A DNA stretch of 64,000 bases from Mesorhizobium sp. GTDB taxonomy: Bacteria; Pseudomonadota; Alphaproteobacteria; Rhizobiales; Rhizobiaceae. The stretch is taken from the NCBI GenBank assembly GCA_004020875.1, contig SAPZ01000012.1, forward strand, positions 1 through 64,000, written 5' to 3'. Numbering within the stretch: the first letter of the stretch is position 1; each line of letters starts with the position of its first letter. The notes beneath the pieces were generated by a model. That model saw nothing but the letters and a program-made list of their open reading frames with translations, was not told where the DNA came from and did no database searches. Made by a program: the position numbers and the translations under genes. This document shows positions 27,025-37,513 of this stretch, in pieces.

Positions 27025-28418
27025 CGCCCGATACCGAAGCGAACCTCTCAGACCGCCTTTTCTCCGATCTGGACTTTTCGACCGGCGCCGTTGCAGCCGT
27101 GTCCGGCGGCAGCGACTCGACCGCCCTTCTTCTTCTCCTCAAGGATCACCTCGACCAGACCGAATCGGCCGCCAGGCTGCTCGCGGTGACGGTCGATCAT
27201 GGCTTGCGGCCGGATTCGGCCGCCGAGGCGCGCCAGGTTGCCCGCTTCTGCGCCGAGCGAGGGATCGCTCATCGTACTCTTGCCTGGCGCAGCGAGAAGC
27301 CGCCCACCGGCCTGCCGGCCGCTGCGCGCGAGGCACGCTACAGGCTGCTTGCCGAAGCAGCCGATGCCGAAGGCATCAAGCTGATCCTGACCGGCCACAC
27401 CGCCGACGACCAGGCCGAGACGGTGCTGATGCGCCAGGCACGCGACGATGACGGCCGCGGCCTTGCAGGCATGGCACCTGCCACGCTGCACGACTGGCGC
27501 ACATGGATCGTCCGGCCGCTGCTCGGCACAAGGCGCGCGGCGCTGCGCGACTTGCTGCGACATCGCGACATCCGCTGGATCGAGGATCCGACCAATGTGG
27601 ATGTGCGCTTCGAGCGGCCACGCATGCGCGGGGCGCTCGCGGAGGGCGAGGGCGAACGGCGCATTGCCGAGGCGTTGGCGCGGTCGGCGCAGGCGGCTCG
27701 TGAGCGCCGCGACATCGGCCGCCGCGCCGCCAAGCTGATCGCAGCTTCCGCCAGCAGGCCGGTTCCGGGTCTCATTCGCCTCGACCATGATTTTCCCGCG
27801 CATGGGGACAGCCAAGCGGTCATCTACGCGACGCGCATCCTGCTGGCCACTGTCGGCGGCATGTCCTTTCTGGCCGACGAGGCGCGTTGTGCCGGGCTGC
27901 TTTCCCGCCTGCGGCTGCGATCGGTCCGGCTTTGCGCTACATTGTCGCGGACGGTGGTCGATGCGCGCCGGACCGGCATCTTCCTTCACCGCGAAAGCCG
28001 CAACCTGCCCGCGCCCGCTCCACCGGTAGACAACCAGCTTTGGGACAACCGACGCCGCGTCGCCTTGGATAGGCGCATCACTTTGAAAGACCAGCCGGGC
28101 GACTTGGTGATCGCGCCGCTGGGGTCCGCGCTTGCCAGGCGAGCGCCCCCGATCGAGGATATTCCACCAAGCCTGTCACACGCGGCGCTGGCTGCGGAAC
28201 CTTCGCTGTGGTCCGGCGGCGAACAGCTTGATTCTGCTGGCGGCAATGCCGGCCCACAATCGGTGTCGATCGTTCCGGCGGTAGCCCCTTTCGCTCGCTT
28301 CCTGCCGTCCTTCGACCTTGAGCCGGCTGCCGCCGTCGCGGCCCTTGTCGGCGCACCGCCGGTGCCGGCGCCGCCATTCCGTGGCCATGTTGGTGGGCGA
28401 GGGTGGGCGAAAGCTTAA
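27018..28418 (+). CDS. tilS: tRNA(Ile)-lysidine synthase
   Basis: This 466-residue PP-loop ATPase modifies C34 of the CAU-anticodon tRNA-Ile to lysidine. The PP-loop SGGSDS is at residues 29-34, VDHGLRPDS follows, and the LTGHTADDQAETVLMR motif is intact. The start is a GTG that overlaps the end of cpoB. The C-terminal part is divergent, as is common in alphaproteobacteria. It lies 103 bases ahead of ftsH, an order conserved widely. Confidence 0.93.
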   Translation: MLTPDTEANLSDRLFSDLDFSTGAVAAVSGGSDSTALLLLLKDHLDQTESAARLLAVTVDHGLRPDSAAEARQVARFCAERGIAHRTLAWRSEKPPTGLPAAAREARYRLLAEAADAEGIKLILTGHTADDQAETVLMRQARDDDGRGLAGMAPATLHDWRTWIVRPLLGTRRAALRDLLRHRDIRWIEDPTNVDVRFERPRMRGALAEGEGERRIAEALARSAQAARERRDIGRRAAKLIAASASRPVPGLIRLDHDFPAHGDSQAVIYATRILLATVGGMSFLADEARCAGLLSRLRLRSVRLCATLSRTVVDARRTGIFLHRESRNLPAPAPPVDNQLWDNRRRVALDRRITLKDQPGDLVIAPLGSALARRAPPIEDIPPSLSHAALAAEPSLWSGGEQLDSAGGNAGPQSVSIVPAVAPFARFLPSFDLEPAAAVAALVGAPPVPAPPFRGHVGGRGWAKA

Positions 28419-28521
28419 CCGATACGTGCTGTTCTGCTTGGCAAGGGGGGGCGCTCTCCCTATGTTAGGCCAAGCTTCTCCATCATCGCGGGCCCGCAGG
28501 CGGGCTCCAACGGGACAATAG

Positions 28522-30456
<1,935 letters not shown>

Positions 30457-30483
30457 GGTTGGCGCGCGAAAGGTTGATCGAGA

Positions 30484-30517
30484 AACGCCGCGGCTTGGTC
30501 CGCGGCGTTCTTGTTTG
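30484..30517 (+). terminator. Rho-independent terminator after ftsH
   Basis: A perfect 10-bp stem AACGCCGCGG (30484-30493) / CCGCGGCGTT (30500-30509) with a 6-base loop is followed by TCTTGTTT. The remaining bases to 30658 show no gene. Confidence 0.88.
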
Positions 30518-30658
30518 GGAATTGGAGACAGGGACAAGGCTTCCCTTGTCCCGGCGCCCAGATTATCGCCCGACAGCAGATCCTCGGACACGCCCCAGGA
30601 TGATGGCTCATCATCTGGGGGAAAAACGGTGAACGGCTTTATATGCCCTATTCGATTA

Positions 30659-31117
30659 TTATGATTCAGCTTTCAGCCGAGCATTGCAGAGGCTGTAGTA
30701 GCCGCCGCCCTTCTGGATCCAGCGCAGGCCGTTCAACGTACCCGCCTCCTTGTTGTCGTGGTAACCCTGCAGACAGGTCTTCATCCGGGCCTTCGCGGGC
30801 TTTTCGGTCTTGAACTCGGCGGCGAGGGTGGCCGGGAATGTCACGCCCGCCGGCGCGACAGTGGGGGAGACCGCCGCGCTGGTGTCCTGTTCTGCTGGCT
30901 CCGCGGTTTTGACCGAATCCGCGCTGACACTCTCCCCGGCGGACGTCGCGCATTTGTCCTTGCGGAAAGCGGCCCAGTCCATGCCGTTCAGATTGCCGCC
31001 TTCCTTGGCTGCCCGATAGCTCTCGCCACATTCCTTCATCGTCAGCGCGTTCGCAGGTGCGGCGCTGCAAGCGACCAGTGCCGTCACAACCAACGCCGCC
31101 AATTTCATACTGAACAT
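30659..31117 (-). CDS. Secreted two-cysteine-module protein, short paralogue
   Basis: This 152-residue protein has a signal peptide (MFSMKLAALV...PANA). It contains one copy of a module of pattern LTMxEC-x4-Y-xAAK-x4-LNGMxW-x2-FRKxxC (Cys30 to Cys56) and a C-terminal variant module (RMKTCLQGYHDNKEAGTLNG ... YYSLCNARLK). The cysteines of each module are probably disulfide-bonded in the periplasm. I do not recognise the family; a resemblance to PsiF-type repeats is possible but not exact. AGGAGGG before 31117 fixes the start. The next gene upstream on the same strand is a longer paralogue, so this is a local duplication. Confidence 0.8.
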   Translation of the reverse strand: MFSMKLAALVVTALVACSAAPANALTMKECGESYRAAKEGGNLNGMDWAAFRKDKCATSAGESVSADSVKTAEPAEQDTSAAVSPTVAPAGVTFPATLAAEFKTEKPAKARMKTCLQGYHDNKEAGTLNGLRWIQKGGGYYSLCNARLKAES

Positions 31118-31302
31118 TGAGACCCTCCTGATTGGTAATATGTTCGACGTCTTTTTGTATACTGTTTGTTCCCTATATGTTCAACCGGAATCTTTGCGAA
31201 CTATAGACAAGCCTGGCCGTAGGCAGTGCGGGCGACCCGATGATAGATGCCGGCGGTCCTGCAATATGCAGATGCGAGCAAGCCGCGGGCGTCTTCGCGC
31301 GC

Positions 31303-31335
31303 AACAAAAAACCCGCGCATCTTGCGATGCGCGGG
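31303..31335 (-). terminator. Rho-independent terminator of the long module protein
   Basis: A perfect 10-bp stem CCCGCGCATC (31312-31321) / GATGCGCGGG (31326-31335) with a TTGC loop is preceded by AAAAAA on the plus strand, giving a T-run on the minus strand. It lies 27 bases past the stop at 31362. Confidence 0.88.
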
Positions 31336-31361
31336 CGTTTTCTCTTCTAATAATTAAGCGA

Positions 31362-32210
31362 TCAGCCCTTCAGCTTGGCATTGCAGAGGCTGTAGAAGCC
31401 GCCGCCCTTCTGGATCCATTTGAGGCCGTTCAGCGTGTTGGCGTCCTTGTTGGCATAATACTGCTCGAGGCAGGTGTGCATGCGGGCCTTCGCCGGTGTC
31501 TCGGTGGCGAATTTCGGCGAGATCGCGGTCGGGAAGGTCACGCCCTTCGGCGCGACCGCGGTCGGCTTCGCCGGTTCCTTGGTGAAAGTCGCTTCCGTCG
31601 GAGCCGGCACGGTGTCGTCTTCGGCAGCGCTGGCGCCGCACTCGGCCTTGCGGAAGTCATTCCACTTCATGCCGTTGAGCTTGTTGGCTGTCTTCGCGGC
31701 CTGGTACTTGGTGCTGCACTCGGCCATGGTCAGGCCCTTGCCGCCATCGGCAGCCGCGGTCGAGGTTTTTGCCGGCTTGGTTTCGGCTGCGGGCGCGGTG
31801 GCGGCCGCGGCGGTTGCTCCGGGGCCGCACTCGGCCTTGCGGAAGTCGTTCCACTTCATGCCGTTCAGCGTGCCGGCGGATTTTGCAGCCTGGTACTTGG
31901 CGCTGCATTCCTTGGAACTCAGGCCCTTGGCCGCGTTGTCGGCAGCGGCGGCTGCCTTTGCCTTTTTGGTCGTCTTGGTGTCGGCGGCCTTGGTGTCGGT
32001 CGCCGCCTTGGTGTCGGTCGCGGCGGAAGCATCGCTGCCGCACTGTGCCTTGCGGAACTGATTCCAGGTCTGGCCGGCTAGCGTTCCCGCATCCTTGGCC
32101 GCGTTATACTTGGTGCTGCACTCGGCCATGGTCAGCGCGTTGGCCGGCGCCGCCATGAACAAGGTTGCGACGGCGAGACCCGTCAAAGCTGCAAGTCTAT
32201 GAATAAGCAT
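31362..32210 (-). CDS. Secreted protein with four two-cysteine modules, long paralogue
   Basis: This 282-residue protein has a signal peptide (about 1-25). Three near-identical modules (26-57, 97-128 and 159-191; Cys31-Cys57, Cys102-Cys128, Cys165-Cys191) each have cysteines exactly 26 residues apart and end in FRKAxCG. Ala/Lys/Thr-rich linkers separate them. A fourth, C-terminal module (243-280, Cys247 and Cys276) matches that of the short paralogue. The function is unknown. The constant 26-residue spacing and lysine-rich character suggest a periplasmic disulfide-bonded bead-on-string protein. AAGGGAG lies before the ATG at 32210. Confidence 0.82.
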   Translation of the reverse strand: MLIHRLAALTGLAVATLFMAAPANALTMAECSTKYNAAKDAGTLAGQTWNQFRKAQCGSDASAATDTKAATDTKAADTKTTKKAKAAAAADNAAKGLSSKECSAKYQAAKSAGTLNGMKWNDFRKAECGPGATAAAATAPAAETKPAKTSTAAADGGKGLTMAECSTKYQAAKTANKLNGMKWNDFRKAECGASAAEDDTVPAPTEATFTKEPAKPTAVAPKGVTFPTAISPKFATETPAKARMHTCLEQYYANKDANTLNGLKWIQKGGGFYSLCNAKLKG

Positions 32211-32580
32211 GGCGTTTTCTCCCTTGCTGCCGCCAATAAGTGTCCCTATGCCAAATCAATAGCTCTCAATGTCCGGTTGCGCCAGACGCTTCCGGCGCGG
32301 GACCCGTCACAAAGTGTGTTGCTCCTGATAAGGTGATGAATTGCTTGTGGGTTCGCCGGCAGCGAAGCTCTGCCGGTGGACAGGGCGTCGAAAAGCCTTG
32401 CCGGGGCAAGGGTGTGGCGCCGTGAAGCCAAAGGTGGTGGTAGGCTGTCGAATCACTTGCGCCGCCCGCGACAATGTTTTTCTAAGGATTGGTAATATAT
32501 AATCACGAAATTTGATGATCGGATGCGGCCCAATTGTGGCAATACGGGCCCGCTGAAAAACCGACGGGGACTGTAAGAAT
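32211..32580. other. Divergent gap between the module protein and glmM
   Basis: These 370 bases hold no convincing gene; a 61-codon frame on each strand lacks similarity. The part nearest glmM is AT-rich (GGTAATATATAATC near 32490), a plausible promoter region. I see no clear operator, riboswitch or terminator. Confidence 0.5.
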
Positions 32581-33933
32581 ATGGCAGGTCAGTATTTCGG
32601 CACGGACGGTATTCGCGGACGCGCCAACAAATTTCCGATGACGGCCGAGGTCGCCATGCGCGTCGGCATGGCCGCGGGCCTTTCCTTCCATCGCGGCAAT
32701 CATCGCCACCGCGTCGTGCTTGGCAAGGACACGCGGCTTTCCGGCTACATGATCGAGAACGCCATGGTGGCCGGCCTGTGCGCCGCCGGCATGGACGTCT
32801 TCCTGCTCGGCCCCATTCCGACACCCGCCGTCGCCATGCTGGTGCGCTCGCTACGCGCCGACATCGGTGTGATGATCTCGGCCTCGCACAACCCCTATTA
32901 CGACAACGGCATCAAGCTGTTTGGGCCCGATGGCTACAAGCTCTCCGACGAGATCGAGGAGCGCATCGAAGACATGCTCGACAAGGACATCGAGCTGGCG
33001 CTCGCCGATTCGGACGGGCTTGGCCGCGCCAAGCGCGTCGACGGCGTGCATGACCGCTATATCGAATTCGCCAAGCGCACGCTGCCGCGCTCGATGTCGC
33101 TTTCGGGTCTTAGAATCGTCGTCGATTGCGCGAACGGCGCTTCCTACAAGGTGGCGCCCGAGGCGCTGTGGGAGCTCGGCGCCGAGGTGGTGGCGATCAA
33201 TGTCGAGCCGAACGGCTTCAACATCAACAAGGAGTGCGGCTCGACCCATCCGGCTGGCCTGCAGAAAAAGGTGCACGAGGTGCGCGCCGACATCGGCATA
33301 GCGCTCGACGGCGACGCCGACCGCGTGGTGATCGTCGACGAGAACGGAGCGATCGTCGACGGCGACCAGATCATGGCGCTGATCGCTGAATCCTGGCACC
33401 AGAGCGGACGGCTGGCCGGCGGCGGTGTCGTTTCCACCGTAATGTCCAATCTCGGCCTGGAGCGCTTCCTCGGCGACATGAAGTTGCAGCTGCATCGCAC
33501 CAAGGTTGGCGATCGCTACGTCGTGGAGCATATGCGCGCGCATGGTTTGAATGTCGGCGGCGAGCAGTCCGGACACATCGTGCTTTCCGATTTCTCGACC
33601 ACAGGCGACGGTCTGGTGTCGGCGCTGCAGGTGCTAGCCTGCATCAAACGGCAGAACCGCCCGGTCAGCGAATTGTCGAAGAAGTTCGAGCCGGTGCCGC
33701 AGCTTCTCAAGAACGTCCGCATCTCCGGCGGCAAGCCGCTGGAGGAAGCGCCGGTCAAGGCGGCGATCGAAGAAGGGCGCAACCGGCTCGGCGCGTCCGG
33801 CCGCCTCGTCATCCGGCCATCCGGCACCGAGCCGCTGATCCGCGTCATGGCCGAGGGCGACGATCCGACACTGGTCGAGGCGGTCGTCAACGACATCGTC
33901 GGCATCCTGCAGGAAACCCGCAGCGCCGCCTGA
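32581..33933 (+). CDS. glmM: Phosphoglucosamine mutase
   Basis: This 450-residue alpha-D-phosphohexomutase converts glucosamine-6-phosphate to glucosamine-1-phosphate on the way to UDP-GlcNAc for peptidoglycan and lipid A. The phosphoserine Ser102 lies in [15 protein letters not shown], the Mg2+ loop is ALDGDADR, and the sugar loop GGEQSGH and phosphate loop [12 protein letters not shown] are present. Length and start are standard. A terminator follows. Linkage to ftsH is ancestral, here with the two secreted-protein genes between. Confidence 0.97.
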   Translation: MAGQYFGTDGIRGRANKFPMTAEVAMRVGMAAGLSFHRGNHRHRVVLGKDTRLSGYMIENAMVAGLCAAGMDVFLLGPIPTPAVAMLVRSLRADIGVMISASHNPYYDNGIKLFGPDGYKLSDEIEERIEDMLDKDIELALADSDGLGRAKRVDGVHDRYIEFAKRTLPRSMSLSGLRIVVDCANGASYKVAPEALWELGAEVVAINVEPNGFNINKECGSTHPAGLQKKVHEVRADIGIALDGDADRVVIVDENGAIVDGDQIMALIAESWHQSGRLAGGGVVSTVMSNLGLERFLGDMKLQLHRTKVGDRYVVEHMRAHGLNVGGEQSGHIVLSDFSTTGDGLVSALQVLACIKRQNRPVSELSKKFEPVPQLLKNVRISGGKPLEEAPVKAAIEEGRNRLGASGRLVIRPSGTEPLIRVMAEGDDPTLVEAVVNDIVGILQETRSAA

Positions 33934-33962
33934 GCCCGGTCACGCAGTTCCTCTCCAACCGC

Positions 33963-33988
33963 AAGCCCGCTGCCCGGCGGGCTTTCTC
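33963..33988 (+). terminator. Rho-independent terminator after glmM
   Basis: An 8-bp stem AAGCCCGC (33963-33970) / GCGGGCTT (33977-33984) with a 6-base loop and a short T-rich tail lies 30 bases past the glmM stop. Confidence 0.78.
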
Positions 33989-34057
33989 GTCGCCGGCCCG
34001 GCCATTCGGACAACGGCATTCGCTCTAAAATTGTATAGATTCGTGGTTAATCGGTAC

Positions 34058-34076
34058 GGTTAAACGGCTTTTAACC
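34058..34076. promoter_or_regulatory. CtrA-type box upstream of the first outer-membrane gene
   Basis: TTAA-N7-TTAA (34060-34074) is perfect and sits inside the palindrome GGTTAAACGGCTTTTAACC. A further TTAA at 34047-34050 lies nine bases upstream. The site is 80 bases before the ATG at 34154, a distance shared with the next paralogue. Confidence 0.68.
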
Positions 34077-34153
34077 TTTGCAATTCATTATCCAAACCCG
34101 AGGTCAATCATCTTCGGGCGGGTGTCGTCCCGAGGCTTCTTAGGGGTGACAGA

Positions 34154-34993
34154 ATGTTCAAGACAGCAAGAATGGCATTGCTTGCCGTGCTGTTCGCGGG
34201 CCCGGCCGGACCGCTCTTCGCGGCCGACCTTCCCGAACCGCAGGTCGAAGAGGCTCCGCCGCCGGTCGTCGAACAGCAACCGGTCGATGTCGGCGGGTGG
34301 TACATCCGCGGCGATCTCGATTATCACTGGTCGCGCTTCGGCGGCGCCGACTACATCACCTACGGCGCGGCGCCCCAGACTCAAGGCAGCTTCGCCAGCG
34401 GTTCCTTGAAGGGCGCCCTGTCGGCGGGCGCCGGCATCGGCTACCAGGTGAACCAGTATTTCCGCACCGATCTCACCGCGGATTGGATGAGCAGATCGAA
34501 CTTCCGCGGCTCGACCGTCGGCTTCTGCGCCGGCGGCGTGCCCTGCGTCTCGACCGATACCTCCTCCTATTCGGCGCTGCTGCTTCTGGCCAATGCCTAT
34601 ATCGATATCGGCACATGGCACGGCGTCACGCCCTATGTCGGCGCCGGCATCGGCGGCGCGTGGGTCAAGTGGGACACGCTTCACAACAGTGATCTCGACG
34701 GCGACTTCTTCCACCAGGGCGGCAAGGGCTGGCGCTTCGCCTATGCCCTCATGGCTGGTGCCTCCTACTGCCTGACCGACCGCGTCAAGCTGGACGTCGG
34801 CTACCGCTACAGCCACATCAACGGCGGCAAGATGTTCGAATACGCTTCCGACAGCAATGTCGGTCCCGGCTACGACCACGGCATCAACGTGCATGAAGTG
34901 CGCGGCGGTCTTCGTTACCAGTTCGGCGGCCAGTCCGACTGCGCACCGCCGCCGGCGGCCTACGTTCCGCCGGAACCGATCTACACCAAGTAA
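34154..34993 (+). CDS. Outer-membrane beta-barrel protein (Omp25/Omp31-like)
   Basis: This 279-residue protein has a signal peptide (about 1-23, ending LFAAD), a proline-rich segment, and an eight-stranded barrel pattern with alternating hydrophobic residues (GGWYIRGDLDYHWSRFGG, YVGAGIGGAWVKWD, VKLDVGYRYSHIN, VHEVRGGLRYQFGG). It resembles the small barrels abundant in Rhizobiales and Brucella outer membranes. It probably has a structural or barrier role. AGGGGTG precedes the ATG. A paralogue follows 202 bases downstream, with a terminator between. Confidence 0.87.
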   Translation: MFKTARMALLAVLFAGPAGPLFAADLPEPQVEEAPPPVVEQQPVDVGGWYIRGDLDYHWSRFGGADYITYGAAPQTQGSFASGSLKGALSAGAGIGYQVNQYFRTDLTADWMSRSNFRGSTVGFCAGGVPCVSTDTSSYSALLLLANAYIDIGTWHGVTPYVGAGIGGAWVKWDTLHNSDLDGDFFHQGGKGWRFAYALMAGASYCLTDRVKLDVGYRYSHINGGKMFEYASDSNVGPGYDHGINVHEVRGGLRYQFGGQSDCAPPPAAYVPPEPIYTK

Positions 34994-35019
34994 TCGCTGC
35001 CCGAATCCTGGATTTTCAA

Positions 35020-35048
35020 AGCCGCCCGGCGCCAGCCGGGCGGTTTTC
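35020..35048 (+). terminator. Rho-independent terminator between the two outer-membrane genes
   Basis: A perfect 9-bp stem CCGCCCGGC (35022-35030) / GCCGGGCGG (35035-35043) with loop GCCA is followed by TTTTCGTTTG. It makes the two barrel genes separate transcripts. Confidence 0.9.
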
Positions 35049-35105
35049 GTTTGTGCGCCGCCGGTAAATATCGATCGAAATCAAATCGGTAACTGGCTGT
35101 TATCC

Positions 35106-35133
35106 TTAACCGCCACTTAACCACTATGGTTAA
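35106..35133. promoter_or_regulatory. CtrA-type box cluster upstream of the second outer-membrane gene
   Basis: TTAA-N7-TTAA (35106-35120) is perfect. It overlaps a palindrome, TTAACCA-N3-TGGTTAA (35117-35133), whose minus strand reads TTAACCAT, the half-site described in Sinorhizobium. The box ends 76 bases before the ATG, close to the spacing at the upstream paralogue. Confidence 0.68.
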
Positions 35134-35195
35134 CAATGGCTCCTTGAAACGGCGCCTGCGTTTGCGGCTGGCGCCAATCTCGGGAGCCGGGGACC

Positions 35196-36074
35196 ATGAT
35201 ATCCAGATCGCGTATCGCGTCAGCGCTTGCCGCAACCATCCTGTTGCCGATGACGTCGGCGCTGGCGGCGGACTACGACCCGCCGATCTATGTCGACCAG
35301 GCGCCGGACTACCAGCCGGTCGAGGTCGGCTCGGGCTGGTACCTGCGCGGCGATGTCGGTTATGCCTTCAGCCATCCGTTTGACGAGACCAGCAACAATC
35401 CGGGCTTTTCGCACAGCCGGACGTTGTTCGATGCCAGCGTCGGCATGGGCTATCACTTCAACGATTACCTTCGTGCCGATCTGAACTTGGGAATCCTGCC
35501 GTCAAACAAGTTCGGCGACAGTGTAGACACCACTTGTAGCGGATCGACAACGACGACAGTCGTCGACAACACCTCCGGCTCGATTACGAGCCAAATCACG
35601 ACTCGGCCCACCACTCAACCCTGCAAGGGCTCCAGCAACGCCCTGAACAAAGCCTATAGCCTGATGGCCAACGGCTATATCGATCTCGGCACGTATGTAG
35701 GTATCACGCCCTATATCGGCGCCGGCGCCGGCGTTGTCTATGACAAGTACGCCAGCACAATCGGCGCGAAAAATTGCACTCCGTCGAGCAGCAGCGTCGT
35801 CGGCAACGGCACCACCACCACGACGCAATTCAACTGCGATGACCCCGCCGGCTATGGCGGGCAGGTCAGTTCGAAGGCGAGCTATGACTTTGCCTATTCG
35901 CTGGCGGCCGGCCTTTCATACCAGGTGACCAGAAACGTTTCGGTCGACCTCGGCTATGAGTATCTCTCAGTTCCGAGCGCCAAATATGTCGCCTATGATA
36001 ACGGGCTCTTCAACGTTCACAAGGGTGTGAACTTCCAGACCGTCAAGCTAGGGCTGCGTTATGATCTTTGGTAG
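35196..36074 (+). CDS. Outer-membrane beta-barrel protein, second paralogue
   Basis: This 292-residue protein has a signal peptide ending in ALAAD and a barrel domain similar to the preceding gene (GSGWYLRGDVGYAFS, YVGITPYIGAGAGVVYDKY, NVSVDLGYEYLS, FQTVKLGLRYDLW with a terminal aromatic residue typical of barrel insertion). It differs in a long Ser/Thr-rich loop (about 108-150) and a second one (about 190-225), each holding two cysteines, presumably surface-exposed. Thr-rich loops with local repeats (TTTT) suggest fast evolution. Confidence 0.87.
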   Translation: MISRSRIASALAATILLPMTSALAADYDPPIYVDQAPDYQPVEVGSGWYLRGDVGYAFSHPFDETSNNPGFSHSRTLFDASVGMGYHFNDYLRADLNLGILPSNKFGDSVDTTCSGSTTTTVVDNTSGSITSQITTRPTTQPCKGSSNALNKAYSLMANGYIDLGTYVGITPYIGAGAGVVYDKYASTIGAKNCTPSSSSVVGNGTTTTTQFNCDDPAGYGGQVSSKASYDFAYSLAAGLSYQVTRNVSVDLGYEYLSVPSAKYVAYDNGLFNVHKGVNFQTVKLGLRYDLW

Positions 36075-36105
36075 CGCAGACGGCAGCAAAAACCGCAGAC
36101 GGCAG
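36075..36105. repeat. 12-bp direct repeat pair
   Basis: CGCAGACGGCAG occurs at 36075-36086 and again at 36094-36105, 19 bases apart. It begins right at the end of the second barrel gene. It could be a duplication scar or a binding site; nothing else supports either. Confidence 0.45.
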
Positions 36106-36184
36106 TTCTCTTCAGTCCCGACGTCGGCTTTTTGCGGCATTGCTTTTCGCGAGCAAATATCCCGACAACGACAAAGACTTTGCT

Positions 36185-36212
36185 CTTGACGCCGAAGCCT
36201 TGAGCGCATATC
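36185..36212 (+). promoter_or_regulatory. Promoter of serC-serA
   Basis: CTTGAC (36185-36190), the alphaproteobacterial -35 consensus, and CATATC (36207-36212) are 16 bases apart. The expected start of transcription is about 36219, just before the conserved leader hairpins. Confidence 0.6.
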
Positions 36213-36218
36213 GCCGTC

Positions 36219-36270
36219 CGTGGGCCACCCCTCCCCAACGAGGGGCCACTATCTGGAAGGATAGACCACG
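36219..36270 (+). ncRNA. serC leader RNA motif
   Basis: The leader has a first hairpin CCCCT/AGGGG (36228-36232 with 36241-36245) and a second, CTATC/GATAG (36249-36253 with 36260-36264), whose loop carries the GGAAG ribosome-binding sequence just before the serC ATG. Position, order and sequence (GGGCCACCCCTCCCC then AGGGGCCACTATCTGGAAGG) match my memory of the serC motif known from alphaproteobacterial serC 5' UTRs. Its ligand or mechanism is not established. The second stem could hide the serC ribosome-binding site. Confidence 0.72.
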
Positions 36271-37446
36271 ATGACGACGCTTACCAAGCCCGGACTCCGT
36301 CCGGCAAACCCCAATTTCTCTTCAGGTCCCTGCGCAAAACGTCCCGGCTGGTCGGCCGAGGCGCTGAAAGGCGCCGCGCTCGGGCGCTCCCATCGCGCGA
36401 AGATCGGCAAGAGCAAGCTCGAACAGGCGATCGAGCTGACGCGCGAAATCCTCAAGGTTCCGGCGAACTATCGCATCGGCATCGTGCCGGCGTCCGATAC
36501 GGGCGCGGTCGAGATGGCGTTGTGGTCGCTGCTCGGCGAGCGCGGCGTCGACATGGTCGCCTGGGAAAGCTTCGGCTCCGGCTGGGTGACGGATGTCGTG
36601 AAGCAGCTCAAGCTCGCCGATGTGCGCAAGTTCGAGGCCGGCTACGGCCAACTGCCCGACCTGACGCAGGTCGATTTCGACCGCGACGTCGTCTTCACCT
36701 GGAACGGCACGACCTCCGGCGTGCGCGTGCCGAACGGCGATTTCATTCCGACGAACCGCAAGGGCCTGACCATCTGCGACGCGACGTCGGCGGCCTTCGC
36801 GCAAAAGCTCGATTTCGAGAAGCTCGATGTCGTCACCTTCTCCTGGCAGAAGGTGCTGGGTGGCGAGGGGGCGCACGGCATGCTGATCCTGTCGCCCCGC
36901 GCCGTTGAGCGGCTGGAGACCTACAAGCCGGCCTGGCCGCTGCCGAAGATCTTCCGCCTGACCTCGGGCGGCAAGCTGATCGAGGGCATCTTCAAGGGCG
37001 AGACCATCAACACGCCGTCGATGCTGTGCGTCGAGGATTATCTCGACGCGCTCCTCTGGGCGAAGTCGATTGGTGGGCTCGATGCGCTCGTTGCCCGCGC
37101 CGATGCCAATACCGCGGTGTTCGACCGGTTCGTTGGAAAATCGTCGTGGCTCGGCCATCTCGCCGTCGATCCGGCAACGCGCTCGAACACGTCCGTGTGC
37201 CTGTCCTTCACCGATCCGGATGTTGCGGCGCTCGATGCCGACGGTCAGGCGGCTTTCGCCAAGGGGCTCGTCTCGGCGCTCGACAAGGAAGGCGTCGCCT
37301 ACGACATCGGCTCCTATCGCGACGCGCCGCCCGGCCTGCGCATCTGGTGCGGCGCCACCGTCGAGACCGCCGATCTTGAAGCTTTGCTGCCATGGCTCGA
37401 CTGGGCCTTCGCCGCGCAGAAGGCGTCGCTCAAGGCAGCGGCCTGA
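36271..37446 (+). CDS. serC: Phosphoserine aminotransferase
   Basis: This 391-residue class V PLP aminotransferase converts 3-phosphohydroxypyruvate to O-phosphoserine in serine biosynthesis. The PLP lysine lies at about Lys194 in [15 protein letters not shown], and the N-terminal [15 protein letters not shown] pattern is that of the alphaproteobacterial/archaeal-type SerC. It is followed 67 bases later by serA, the preceding enzyme of the pathway, in a clear operon. It is controlled by the leader described above. Confidence 0.96.
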   Translation: MTTLTKPGLRPANPNFSSGPCAKRPGWSAEALKGAALGRSHRAKIGKSKLEQAIELTREILKVPANYRIGIVPASDTGAVEMALWSLLGERGVDMVAWESFGSGWVTDVVKQLKLADVRKFEAGYGQLPDLTQVDFDRDVVFTWNGTTSGVRVPNGDFIPTNRKGLTICDATSAAFAQKLDFEKLDVVTFSWQKVLGGEGAHGMLILSPRAVERLETYKPAWPLPKIFRLTSGGKLIEGIFKGETINTPSMLCVEDYLDALLWAKSIGGLDALVARADANTAVFDRFVGKSSWLGHLAVDPATRSNTSVCLSFTDPDVAALDADGQAAFAKGLVSALDKEGVAYDIGSYRDAPPGLRIWCGATVETADLEALLPWLDWAFAAQKASLKAAA

Positions 37447-37513
37447 AATCCGTGGCGGCCTGCGTGCCGCCACCATTTCCCGACACATTCAATTCACCTT
37501 CAAGGAGGCCGCC

